Under the pieces are notes generated by a model. That model ran no database searches and was not told the origin of the DNA. It saw only the letters and a list, made by a program, of their open reading frames with translations. A stretch of 64,000 nt of DNA from Agelaius tricolor (lineage: Eukaryota > Chordata > Aves > Passeriformes > Icteridae), in assembly GCA_023055355.1 (NCBI GenBank), contig JALJCS010000037.1, positions 6,200,001 through 6,264,000 of the forward strand, given 5' to 3'. Below, piece by piece: positions 10,796 through 20,704 of the stretch (the stretch's first letter is position 1; each line of letters begins with the position of its first letter). The position numbers and the translations under genes are program-made.

Positions 10796-10970
10796 ATTGC
10801 CCATCTCTCCTATTTGGCAAGATCTCTCTGCAAGGTCTCTGTGCCCTCAAGGGAGTTAGTTCACAGCTCCTCCCAATTTAGTGTCTTTGGCAAACTTTCT
10901 TAATATTCCTTCAAGTGCTGTGTCCAGGTTGTTCAAAAGATGTTGAAGAGAACTGGCCCAATGATGATAC
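10796..10970 (-). mobile_element. CR1 LINE, 5'-ward remainder
   Basis: It continues the same CR1 after the LTR: AAGATCTCTCTGCAAGGTCT, CTCAAGGGAGTTAGTTCACA, and GATGTTGAAGAGAACTGGCC. The order and orientation match the part at 9645-10223. Confidence 0.85.
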
Positions 10971-12671
10971 TGTCTTAGCCACTGAAATAAGTGCTTCATA
11001 CTTCCTCTTGTGCAGAAATCACAACAAATTTCTTTTCTATCCATGTTTTCTTATGCTCATGCTTTTTATCCCAACAGCAGCTGACACGACATTTACAGGC
11101 ACAGCAACAGCACACTTTTCCTGCTCTTACTAGACTTAACAATTTTGCAACCGGTCAATCAGTGGCCTATGCAACTAAAGTCAGACCTTCAGCATTTCTC
11201 ATTAAATGAATGTCTTCAGAAGAAAACTTTGCTGCCTACTCTGTACGACTGAAGAATAGATGATAATGAGTTAGCATCACAATCAGTTAAGTACAGAGCC
11301 TATCCTTTAGCAGGGAAAAAATTAAAAGAAGAGCTCTTTTATGCAACAACTATCTGAGAAACAAAACAACTAGGATCTTCCACAGGGTTCCCTGCAGTAG
11401 AAATGTACTTGGATGAATGCAGAAGATAAAAGATGTGGTTTTGAAAGGCTATGTCCTTGCTAAGCTAAATTGGATCTCATCCTGTAGATGAAAGATCAAG
11501 GAGCTCAAAGCGGAGCTAGAGAGACATGTCCAGATAATGAGATAGAGCAAAGCATTTTCCAAGATAATTAAGCATTCTGGTGGACTGGCCAGTTAGGTTA
11601 AATCTGCCACACCCATTCACTTTTGGGGATTGAACTGTGGAGTGCTAAACCGTATCTGCTGCTGTGCAAAGTAAAAGAGATCCATCCAAATTGTACAGTT
11701 AGTGAGAACACTCTCACTCTCAATTGTAAAACACTTCATAAGCTATTAATCAGTCTTAGGAACAAAATGAAATAAAGTTGTTATGCCATCTGGGAATGGG
11801 AAAACATCTTCAAAATATTTTTTTCTCTATGTTTTCTTCTTTTTTCTTTTTTTCTTTTTTATTTTTTTAATCCCACATTATGTGATTGATAATTTCAACC
11901 ATTCTGGAATGCTTTTAACAGATGAACCCAGCATAGTAGTTTTATTACCGGCTCTTGTCCCTTACATGCTTCAGTACAGGTTTGGAATATACTCCCCAGT
12001 CAATTAGTGGTTTTTTTATCTCTTTTCCCAGAGACAACTTTTAAAGGACTACTTAACCCCTAAAAATCATAATTTCTCTGGTTTCTCCAAGCTTTTTGAG
12101 AAAGCTGTTTTGGTTTTGTTTTGGTTTGTTGCTTGTTTTGTTTTATTGCATCATTCCTAATGTCTTCAGACCTACTACAAGAAGAAGTTAAAAATAGATC
12201 TTATTTGAAGAGACTGTTAAAGCTAATGAACTGCCAGTCTTGGTATTTGTATCTTTCTAAATCCTTTAAAGTCCAAGGTTGCCTTCCTGAATCCTCAGTT
12301 ACTTAGAAAACATTGTGTTTAGAAAACAGACCCAGTTCAATTGCTTCTGCAAACTCACCTTCATTGTATAGGATTGTACTTCAAGAAATCTTGCTTCATT
12401 CAAACATTGGAAGTACAGATTTGACATCATCTGTGACCCTTCCATCTGTCTGAACTGTATTTCATTGTGTGAGTTTCTCAGTTGCTTCAAATAAGGACAG
12501 AATCTTTTCAATTTGCATAGCATGTTATGTGAAGATCTCCTGTCTGCTTTCTTCACTTGCTTTAATGGGAAGACAAGGGAAATACATTTTGAATGTTATC
12601 TTTTAGAGTCTACTTTTACCTACCAGTGTGCTTCTATGGACTAGAACCAAGTGCAGCTTGAAAGAAGGTAT
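10971..12671. other. No gene seen
   Basis: AT-rich sequence with only short frames and a T-rich run near 11816-11868. No repeat family recognised. A few TTTTGTTTTGG-like runs occur near 12105-12145. Confidence 0.4.
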
Positions 12672-13657
12672 TGTCATGATCCACTCATACCAACGGATTG
12701 GTTAACTGGTTGGTTGGTTAACTGATCTGGGAGTGCAACAGACAACCTGGAAAGGGGATTGCAGTATCAATCCAAACAAATGCACCTTTATAGAATGACC
12801 ACAGCAAATGCCTGAAAGGAATCAGGGAGAGGAAAAGAATAAAAAAGAGGGGGAGAAAGAGAGAGGAGTATAGCTACCAAACATGGAGAGACTAAGTCCT
12901 CTTAGTCCAGCCGATAGAGTTTGCATAGTCACGTTGGGAAGGTCTCAAAGTCCTGGTGAACTCAAGGTTCCATTATAGTCCATTGCTGAGGGGGGAAACA
13001 GAATCTTGAAATGGCTGAGGGGGAACAGATCCAATCAAGAAGAAGAAGTCTATTGAAATTGCTGAGGGGGAAAAAGGTATTGAAGACGGGTACAGACAGT
13101 CCATGTTCTCAGCAGGATAAGTCAGTAGCAGCAGTGAGTGGGACCCACTGTTTCAGGACTGCTTTCTGGGGGAAACCAGTCTAGGTCCTGTAGGCACATC
13201 TCTAGGCAACACTCAGCAGGCATCCTGCTTCAGTCAGGCCAGCACCCCTGCATCAGAATTACAGGTGTCTCAGTCTCAGTCCTTGGGAGGGGGGCTTCAA
13301 CCTCGGTGCCTCACGGTGGTAGTGGAGCAGAGGAAGGATTTTCCATGGGGGGGCTACCAAGTTGCCCCAGCAAGTTCATCTGGCCAAGAGGTGGGAAAAT
13401 TCCTGGTCTATTGTCGTGAAGCAGGTGCAAGCATATAGGCTGGGTCGCCCTTTGGCAGGCCCTGCTAGAAGCAGTCACTGAAGACACAGCTGTGAACAAT
13501 CCCTTGGCAGGCCAGAATTCTGCTCAGGGGCCTCAGGATTTTTGGTGTTCATCCATTACTGGCAGGCCAGAGGTCCCATCGGGGTCCTCAGGGTCCTGAT
13601 ATCGGTCCTGTGGACGGTCGTGAGGCAAATGGGGGGAACCTCAGACCGTCTTTCACA
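12672..13657 (-). mobile_element. 3' LTR of the provirus
   Basis: A 986-bp LTR, TGTCATGATCC at its left and TTTCACA at its right on the plus strand. It carries the empty site of the nested LTR (AGAGAGAGGAGTATAGC near 12861-12877). The block about 12949-13567 differs from the 5' LTR at only two positions that I can find, while both ends differ strongly. A 93-codon frame inside is identical in both LTRs but has no recognisable domain. Confidence 0.9.
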
Positions 13658-14192
13658 GCACCTGGTGACTCACGACAGGCTTCAAAGGGTCTTCATCAGC
13701 AGTGTTCTGTACTATTGTTGTATACTTGTCGCACATTGGTAGCATATCCTGGAAAGCAGAGACAATACGTCAGACAGAGAGAGAGAAGGGAAGGACAAGA
13801 AAAGATAAAAAAAGGCGGGGGTAAGGAAACAAGAAACAACTATAATAACAGTAATTTAAACCATATTATTTTGAAACATTTTTTTCAAATATCTGAAACT
13901 AATCACAAATAATCAAAGGCAATAAAGCAATAAACAAATCAACAACAGTTCATTTAAAATATTTTTTTTTCAAAACAATTCACCAAAAATCAAAAGTAAT
14001 TTTCTTATAATCGTCAAAGAAAATTGAAGACGATTTCAAAACACATCCTCTCATTTGTAGTCGCCTTGTGTCAATAGTCTTGGAGATGTCCACAGTGAAA
14101 AGGACATCAGCCCAGTTGTGTGCATTAATTACAGACATCAATTTTGTTAACTCTTTCATCATTCTCCAATTCATAATGAGTAAGATTGCTGA
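13658..14192 (-). other. Provirus 3' untranslated region
   Basis: AT-rich sequence between the env stop and the 3' LTR. No frame is credible. A purine run on the plus strand (about 13775-13830) is on the wrong strand to be this provirus's polypurine tract. Confidence 0.5.
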
Positions 14193-14481
14193 TTAAAAAA
14201 CCCCAATCAAAACGAAACGCAAAAGGGCAATGATGGGATGACACATACTGTTCAGGACTCTTGTGGCAGTAGGTGACCACCCAAAAAGAGTATCCTACCA
14301 CCTGTGTTCAGCATCTTTTCTTACTCTCTCTATGACATGGTGTATTTCTTTCACATTGTGATGAACAGTTACCAGTGCTTTCTGTCTATTCTTCTTGATC
14401 TTCTCCAATATTTCAATGAAGTCCTGATGAAGCAAAGATTGCTTTACCAAAGTAATGCTCATCCCAATGGGAGTAGGTAAA

Positions 14482-15152
14482 TGTCCTGGTTTAGGGCAAA
14501 TTTGGGAGAAAACCTCCAAAAGGTGGACCCTCCAGAAAACAAACCCACATGGCCCCTCCCCCCAACCAGGTCGGGAAGGATTCCTTGGAAACAAGTGGAA
14601 AGAACCTGTTTCTGTAACAGGCAAAGCACCCCGCAGCACACAAAAGGATCAATACCAGATGGCACCACTCTTTCACCGCTCTGAAAAAGTAGACAACTTC
14701 AGAAAGTCTCTCTTGGGAGTGCTCGCTCTGTTATCAGTCTGTCCTGTGCTGGGGTAGCTGCTGCACCTTGGCCACAAGGTGCAAACTCTCGGTGTTTCCC
14801 AGGTCCCAGTCCGGAGCAGGTCCGAGTAGGTCCAAAGAAGGGAAAGGAGAAACAGTCCAGGGAAAATTTGGACTGCTTAGCTAAACTAACTAATGAGCAG
14901 GAGCAAAACAGCAAGAGCAAAGCAGGAGCAAAGCCGAAGCAAGAGCAAAGCGAAAAGCAAAGCAAAAAGCAAAAGCAGCACCCATGTACTGCCCTGTCTC
15001 TGTGTCGCGCCAGCTGTGGGGGAGCGGCTGATAGCAAAACCAAAACAAAACATTCGCTCTTCACAGCCAGTCTTGAAGGCACAGAACATGATAGCCAGCA
15101 TCAACAGAACACACGGATGGGGATACAAGCATCATAACGTCACCCTAGGACA
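14482..15152 (-). mobile_element. Solo LTR (family A) inside env
   Basis: A 671-bp element. On the minus strand it begins TGTCCTAGGGTGACGTTATG and ends ATTTGCCCTAAACCAGGACA. The flanks GTAAA and GTAAT fit a 5-bp target duplication with one mismatch. It interrupts the env reading frame. Relatives lie at 23310-24580, 26414-27269 and 40502-41102. A run rich in AGCAAAGC/AGCAAAAGC (14890-14980) is part of this LTR and also occurs, reverse complemented, near 40645-40735. Confidence 0.92.
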
Positions 15153-16679
15153 GTAATAGTTTGTGAATCAGTCTTTAATTGGATTGAAAAAGGTAATGGG
15201 AGGTAACTGGAGCTTCTGAAGAAAAATCACATCCCTCAATTTTGTAAAGTTACAAGCGCAACAATTTGAATGATTTTTACTATCCACTACTGCATTTTCT
15301 ACAAATACCGTATCACAAGCAGTTCTAAAGCACCCACACCCATTGCCTATATATTTAAGGACTGTTTCGAAAGTCTCGTTAGGATGAATTTCAAAATGAC
15401 AGATATTTTGTTCTGTGTCCAAACAAACATCCTGAGCTGTAATTGCATTACTTTCACAGATGAAGCCTAGTTCTCGGACAATAGAAGATTCCAAATTAAC
15501 ATGTTGCCATTTTTTACCAGTTTGATGGGCCCATTGTCTATGTTCAGAAAGATTGGGAATAGCTCCATCATGATTTAGCCCTAATGCAATAATAGGAAAT
15601 CTCAAATGCACTGAGGCATTGCGTACGGTTAACACAAGAGCTGTGGCTGTGTTTGTAATGGGGTGGAAAGTAAAATTCACCAAGTTCCACCAGGACTGGA
15701 ATTCTCTTTCAAAATCAGTGGCACTGTCCCAAATTCTTTTCTGAATTTCAGCAGGAAAATTGCCTTCACCTTCTCTTATCATTGAGGCAGCAACTGACTG
15801 CATCGACAATTGTGCCTGGATACAGCTAAGAGCCAAAGAAAGGTTGTTTTGTGTAGCACCGAGTGCATCAGTCTACCAATTTGCGATCACTTACATTTAC
15901 CTTTTCCCAAGCTGGTAATATGTTTGATAGCAAGCACTGCTGTGTTCCCAGAGCCAATAAGGATGATTGCAGTGGTTGTTTTAATTTGGTCAAATCTCTA
16001 ACCATTTTGTGGCAGCCAATTTATCCATTAGTGTACTTCAGAATCAATACTATTTAGAATTCCAAAACCTGTTCCCAAAACACCGGTTATGTCTCTTAGT
16101 GTCTGTTTTTAAAGAAAAAACGGACTTTCTGTTTTTGCAGCCAGGTGGTCCAACCCTCAAAGGAAGTCCGCAAAAAAGGCAAACAGGCCGGCTGAATTTC
16201 TGAGACATTGTTTTGCATCATCAGCAATTTGACTTGTTTAAGAGACCGTGCCAGATTGAACAATATGTGTTGTTGACCAGTTTTCCTGATTATATATGGT
16301 CCAATTTCAAAACTTCTCAGGCTAAGCATAAGCGGTGCTTGGGCTGGAGTGGTGGTAGTAGAAGGTTGGTTCATCCCATTTATTATCAACTTAAAAGAAA
16401 AGCCTTCACTAGTTTTGGACCAAAGACAAACTACTTCTGCAGTTTGTGTTAATGTAAAATTGTGCCAACAGTCTTGTACGCTTGGGGGCGTACAAACCTG
16501 TTCACGCTTATTTGTCTGATCTGTCAAAACACTGATGGAGATTGCTTTGCTATAAGCAGTTCCACAAATCCTTCGGCTAATTCCTTCTCCCACTCCCCCT
16601 TGAAGCTGCCAGGCTTTTTGTTTTTCCCATACCTGCCAAGTGAACAAAAGCTTGGGACCAAGGCCACATTGACTAAGGG

Positions 16680-16856
16680 GACTCTCAGTCCCTTCTGCCC
16701 ACTCGGATGTAACTACTGTACTCAATGTCAGCTTTGTGCTCTCAGTCCCTTCTACCCATTGGGGTGTAACTATGGTGCTCAGTGTGGGCTTCATGCTCTC
16801 AGTCCCGTCTATTCCACTGGGATGTAACTACGGTACTCAGCGTGGGTTTTGTTATA
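16680..16856 (-). repeat. Three tandem 59-bp repeats in env SU
   Basis: Three head-to-tail units start at about 16680, 16739 and 16798, each beginning CTCAGTCCC and containing GATGTAACTAC or a close variant. On the minus strand the first two give a Thr/Ser-rich motif like LSTVVTSEWAEGTES. It is a short coding minisatellite within the surface subunit; the third unit is already outside the open frame. Confidence 0.8.
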
Positions 16857-17476
16857 GCGTCTATCTTAAATTTATGAGCTAAGCCTTTTCAACCTAACAG
16901 GTTGGTCAAGTTCTTTTGCCAGCGGCATGTCACTTAAGTCGGTTTAGTTAACGTCAAATTATGCCAGCAATCAATTGGTTCATTTTTACAATCCTTTGTA
17001 CTTGCAACATTGTTCGTTTTGCGACCTAGAGTGTAATTACCAACATACTCCTGGCAGCAACACAGAGTAAGGGGAATTTGTTTGGCACACTCCCACTTGT
17101 TTGTAGGACACAGTCTCGCTGAAGGGATATCCCGATCATTTTTCCCATCTGGTTCCATAAAATTTCCGGCAACTGTGATGGAGGTGGATTTCTCATAGAG
17201 AGATCCTTCCATTTTTCTGCATGCTTCCACAATCGACTCACCAATTGTTCCAGTTAGGGCTCTAGTCCAGTCCTTCTGATCCCATCCCCACTCACTTGGA
17301 CCATATACCTGGGGGTCATGCAGCACTAGAGGCTCTAGGTTTGGGTGGCCACCCTTGGGCTACGCTCCTAGAACATTAGTGGGATGGAGGGTAGCTTCAG
17401 ACCACAACCACTCAGCAGGATCCTGTCCATGGAATTGTGGTAGGATGCAGAAAAGCATCACCAGTGTTATCATGGT

Positions 17477-19012
17477 TCAGATGATTTTCATGTTCCTCAG
17501 GGTTCTTCTGTAAAAGTAAAAACAACAGAAATCCTTCCACTGAGGCCAGAAAAGAGTTAAAATGGATAGGATTATCCAGCATGTATTTATCCAATGCTCT
17601 TTCCCTAGAGCATCAGAGGCTAGGCATGCATATTTCTTCAGAGGGGTTTTCAGCACTAGTGCTACTTCCCCTACAGTAGGGAGGTCCACCAGAACAGGTT
17701 GTCCAGGGTAATGTGCTGGACTTTTTGAATCGTCAGGTCGCCGTAGTAAGGGAACGATGCTTGGAGCTGTTGGGCAAAAGGCAGTGATTTTGGGACATCC
17801 ATTCCCCCCCCATCTACTGTTCATTCTTTTAACAGCTTCCCATAAGCGAACGTCCCAATTTCCCTCCCGGGGCTTCAGAAGTCCTTTCAAAAAACCCTTG
17901 GTCCTTTCTAAGATCCCCTTAGCTTGAGGGTAGTGGAAAGGGCTGTGGAAAGACCGCTTAATTCCTTCACCTTTTGCCCAATGCTGTACACCTCTAGCAG
18001 TGAAGTGGGACCTGTGATCAGATTGAATTTCCTGTGGCTTTGGGAAAGTTCCAAACCACCCCTGCAAAGCTTTAACCGCATTATCACCTGTAGCTCTTTT
18101 CAAAGCATCAGCTTGAACCAACCCAGATACAATTTCTCCTCCTACTAGCACAAAGTGTTTACCTCCTGACTTCTTAAAGGGGCCAATATAGTCTACCTGC
18201 CACGCGTCCCATAAGCCTTTACCCTTTCTTAAATGCAGAGGGTCATCTTCTCGAGGATGTCTCTCCAGTCACCTGTGACATTGCTCGCAGGCTGATACGC
18301 ATGTTTTACACATTTCCCTGGTAACCAGCCAACCACAAGCATGAGCTTCTTTGTACAAATCTTTCGCACCCGTGTGCTGTCTTTTTCCATGCAGCCATTC
18401 TAATAGTTGATCCCAGTCCTCAGGAATGAGTTCCTTTTTCAGGGGGCTGAGCCTTGCTAGTTCATCAGCTCTATTCTTCCACTCTCCTGCTGGATTTCCA
18501 TCTGTTTGCTGAGAAGCTACCCAACCAATAGCAATATTTCCTTGGCTTGCAACATCTAAAATTTCTTGCCCCTTTTCCTTTTGCCACACTGGAATTCTGT
18601 GAACTTCCCAATCATTTTGCTGCCAGAAAGGAAGCCACTCGGTACAACCTTTGTACACTGCGTAAGAGTCGGTGTAAATGCAGGCAAGAGAAATGTTCTG
18701 TGCCTCACATCGGAAAACACTCCAAACAGCTATGAGTTCCCCAGCCTGAGCGCTGCCTTCCCCTTCAGTAATGATTCTTTCACCAAATGAATTGTGTAAG
18801 ACAGCTGTTCTAGATCTCCATACCTTCCCTTCCCGTTTTGCAGAGGCATCTGTGAACCAAGAACTTGCTGCTTGTTCGGGGGAGAAAGGAAGGGCAGCTT
18901 TGATTACAGAGGCACATTTATCTTGGCTGCTAACCAGGCTCTCAGTGCCTTGGATTGTTAGATTTTTAGCAGCATCTTCCGTTATTGAGACGGTATTACA
19001 ATAGCCTTCCAT
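17477..19012 (-). pseudogene. pol: Pol: RNase H and integrase region
   Basis: Two open pieces, 19012-18269 and 18151-17477, lie in one frame. RNase H signs: WFTDASAKREG, SAQAGELIAVWS and IYTDSYAVYKG carry the expected D, E and D. The integrase zinc-finger follows (H..GAKDLYKEAHACGW..CKTCVSACEQC). A stop at 18269-18271 comes right after this finger, then the frame goes on through WQVDYIGPF (first catalytic D), EIQSDHRSHF (second D) and GILERTKGFLK (E), so the DDE triad is still present. It ends at 17477, directly before the env ATG. The sequence resembles the integrases called NYNRIN-like in birds. It is disabled by the internal stop and by the broken upstream frame. Confidence 0.92.
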
Positions 19013-19137
19013 CTGAGCATACCATTTCCTAACTGAGGCCCTTTGGGCTACCCCGTCAGGTGGGGGGGAGGGGTGGGGCTCCCATTAGTGACGATTTTGA
19101 TAACTTTGAAAGGCCCTCTTAATACAGAAAGCTCTTG

Positions 19138-20416
19138 TCATGCAATTTTTTCCTCTTCTAGGAGAGCTAAGCTAACTACAAACAACCCCTTTTCCCAGGT
19201 AGTGTATCTTTTCTCAGCATCTTTGAAACCACGGGAATAAAAACCAAGAGGCCCCGTTGGACCCTCGGGACCCCACTGCCAAATGTGTACTGATAGCCCT
19301 GAGGAGGCAAATCCCCATTCCACCTGAAAGGGATCTGTGGGATGGATAGGGCCTAGTGCTTGGTGAGCTGTTGCCTCAAAAATCAGTAATTGCAATGCTT
19401 CTTCCTGAGAAGGAGTCCAATCCCATTTCATCCTTTTCCTCAGCAAGTCAAAAAGCGGCCTAGCAATTATTGAGAAATCTGGGAAGTGTTTTCTCCGGAA
19501 CACCAATAGTCCTAGAGCTTGCTGGAGATCTTTCCTCAATTCAGGCCTTTGAAACTGATCTAAAGAGGTTAGGGTATCGGGTGGAATACATGTCATGCCT
19601 CCTTTCCACCAAATTCTCAAAATCTTCACTTCCTGAGAAGGTTTCTGAATTTTCTCTGCGGGTATCTGCAAATCAAGACTTTTTAAGTGAGAGATTATTT
19701 TCTGCTGATGTTTCCCTACTACCTCTATTTCATCCTTCCCCCCCTCCCCACCACCCCCCCCCCCGCCCCCCCCCCCCGCCCCCCGCCCCCCCCAGAGTGT
19801 CTTAAATGTATTGATTATCAGCTACAGGATCAGCAGGATCAGGTTTGGGTATTTTTTCTAATTCCTCAACTAAAGCATGGTGGGCCAAAGTGGAGGAGTG
19901 TTTGTAGCCTTGGGGAAGCCTAGTGCAAGTGTATTGCCGTCCTTTCCCATGTGAAGGCAAAATGGTCCCTATATCTTCTGGCTGTATAGGTATCATAAGG
20001 AAGATGTCTTTGACATCCATAGTTGCCATTGCCATGATTGAGTGAGCCTTTTCTTGAATTGATGTTATTAATTCAGCTAAGTTTGGGACCAGTGCTGTAA
20101 GAGGGTCTGTGTTGGCATTAAGCCTGCGAAAATCTACTGTTAATCTCCACTTTCCACTGGCTTTTCAGACTGGCCATACCGGTGAATTAAAAGGAGAATG
20201 TGTGTGAATTATTACCCCTTGGTTTCTCAAGTCCTGTAGAACCGCTTTGATACCTTCTCTGGCACCAGAAGGTAGAGGGTATTGTTTTACATGAGTTGTT
20301 TGATTATAGGGTAGGGAGGGTGCGGTTTGAAGCAGCCTAATGTTAAGTGGCAGTGTGCCAAAAGACCACAGAAATCCCTCAGAGTCTTCCCACTGCCTCC
20401 CAGCAAGGACACCCAT
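19138..20416 (-). pseudogene. pol: Pol: reverse transcriptase, broken at its catalytic box
   Basis: The N-terminal part reads VKQYPLPSGAREGIKAVLQD and SPFNSPVWPV, then a TGA at 20165-20167, then KASGKWRLTVDFRRLN in the same frame and MDVKDIFLMIP with RLPQGYKHS. At the YIDD position the frame reads Y-I-stop-D-T-L-G: a TAA (19802-19804) stands where the first Asp of the box is expected. A C-rich run of about 55 bp follows (G-rich on the coding strand) and shifts the frame. The thumb and connection regions then continue at 19671-19138 (QQALGLLVFRRKHFPDFS, WDWTPSQEEALQLL, FYSRGFKDAEKRYTTWEKGL). Another frameshift separates this from RNase H. The enzyme cannot be made. Confidence 0.92.
19737..19793 (+). 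repeat. Poly-C tract in the RT gene
   Basis: About 57 bases almost all C with a few A, T and G interruptions. It lies just after the codons of the RT catalytic box on the minus strand and causes a frameshift. On the minus strand it is a G-rich tract that could form a quadruplex and is prone to sequencing error. Confidence 0.95.
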
Positions 20417-20422
20417 TCCTAA

Positions 20423-20704
20423 TCAATTATTTGGAATGTTCCCAATTACCATTTTGATGACTAGTTGATGCTCATTTCCAGGGAGCGTCAGTTTGGCTAA
20501 GGCAACATTCATAGATTCTGTAGTTCCCAGAGCATTAAGAACACAGCATTGTCTCTTAGTTGGAACAATTCCACACCTCTGGGCATCCTTTTTTGTTAGT
20601 GCAGAGATTTGAGCCCCAATGTCAATCAAAAAGGTTACTAGTAGCCTGTGGAGGCCCGTGATAGCTGGGCTTAATATATATCCTGATTTATTTTTAGTGA
20701 GCAT
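20423..20704 (-). pseudogene. pro: Retroviral aspartic protease
   Basis: A 93-codon open piece, in frame with RT and separated from it by a TGA at 20423-20425. The active-site region reads FLIDIGAQISALTKKDA, a retropepsin flap-and-site pattern in which the usual Thr or Ser of D-T/S-G is Ile. A later hydrophobic stretch includes ALAKLTLPG and MVIGNIP. The change at the active site and the stop indicate a dead enzyme. Confidence 0.85.

Larger units (their letters stand above)
14193..17473 (-). pseudogene. env: Retroviral env, broken by stops and a solo LTR
   Basis: The frame starts at an ATG (17471-17473), four bases past the end of integrase, with a hydrophobic leader (MITLVMLFCILPQF). A TAG at 17361-17363 breaks it at once. 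SU pieces follow at 17326-16934 and 16794-16096; both hold a related segment (DCWHNLTLT and DCWHNFTLT), which suggests a partial internal duplication. TM-side sequence is open at 15836-15168, with FICESN and a run of cysteines near NGCGCFRTAC, and ends at a stop beside the solo LTR. After the LTR it resumes with KQSLLHQDFIEILEKIKKNR, a helix, a W-stop (14295-14297) and a hydrophobic C-terminus (PIIALLRFVLIGVF) ending at 14193. This Env differs from the alpharetrovirus-like TM at 1019-1543. It is not functional. Confidence 0.85.

Noticed and set aside
13138..13419. A 93-codon frame identical at 24878-25159
   Set aside because: It lies within the LTRs and is identical because that LTR patch is nearly identical; it is antisense to the provirus and has no recognised domain.
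14868..15137. A Lys/Gln/Ser-rich frame (SKSKAKSKAKSK)
   Set aside because: It is the AGCAAAGC-rich run of a family A LTR.
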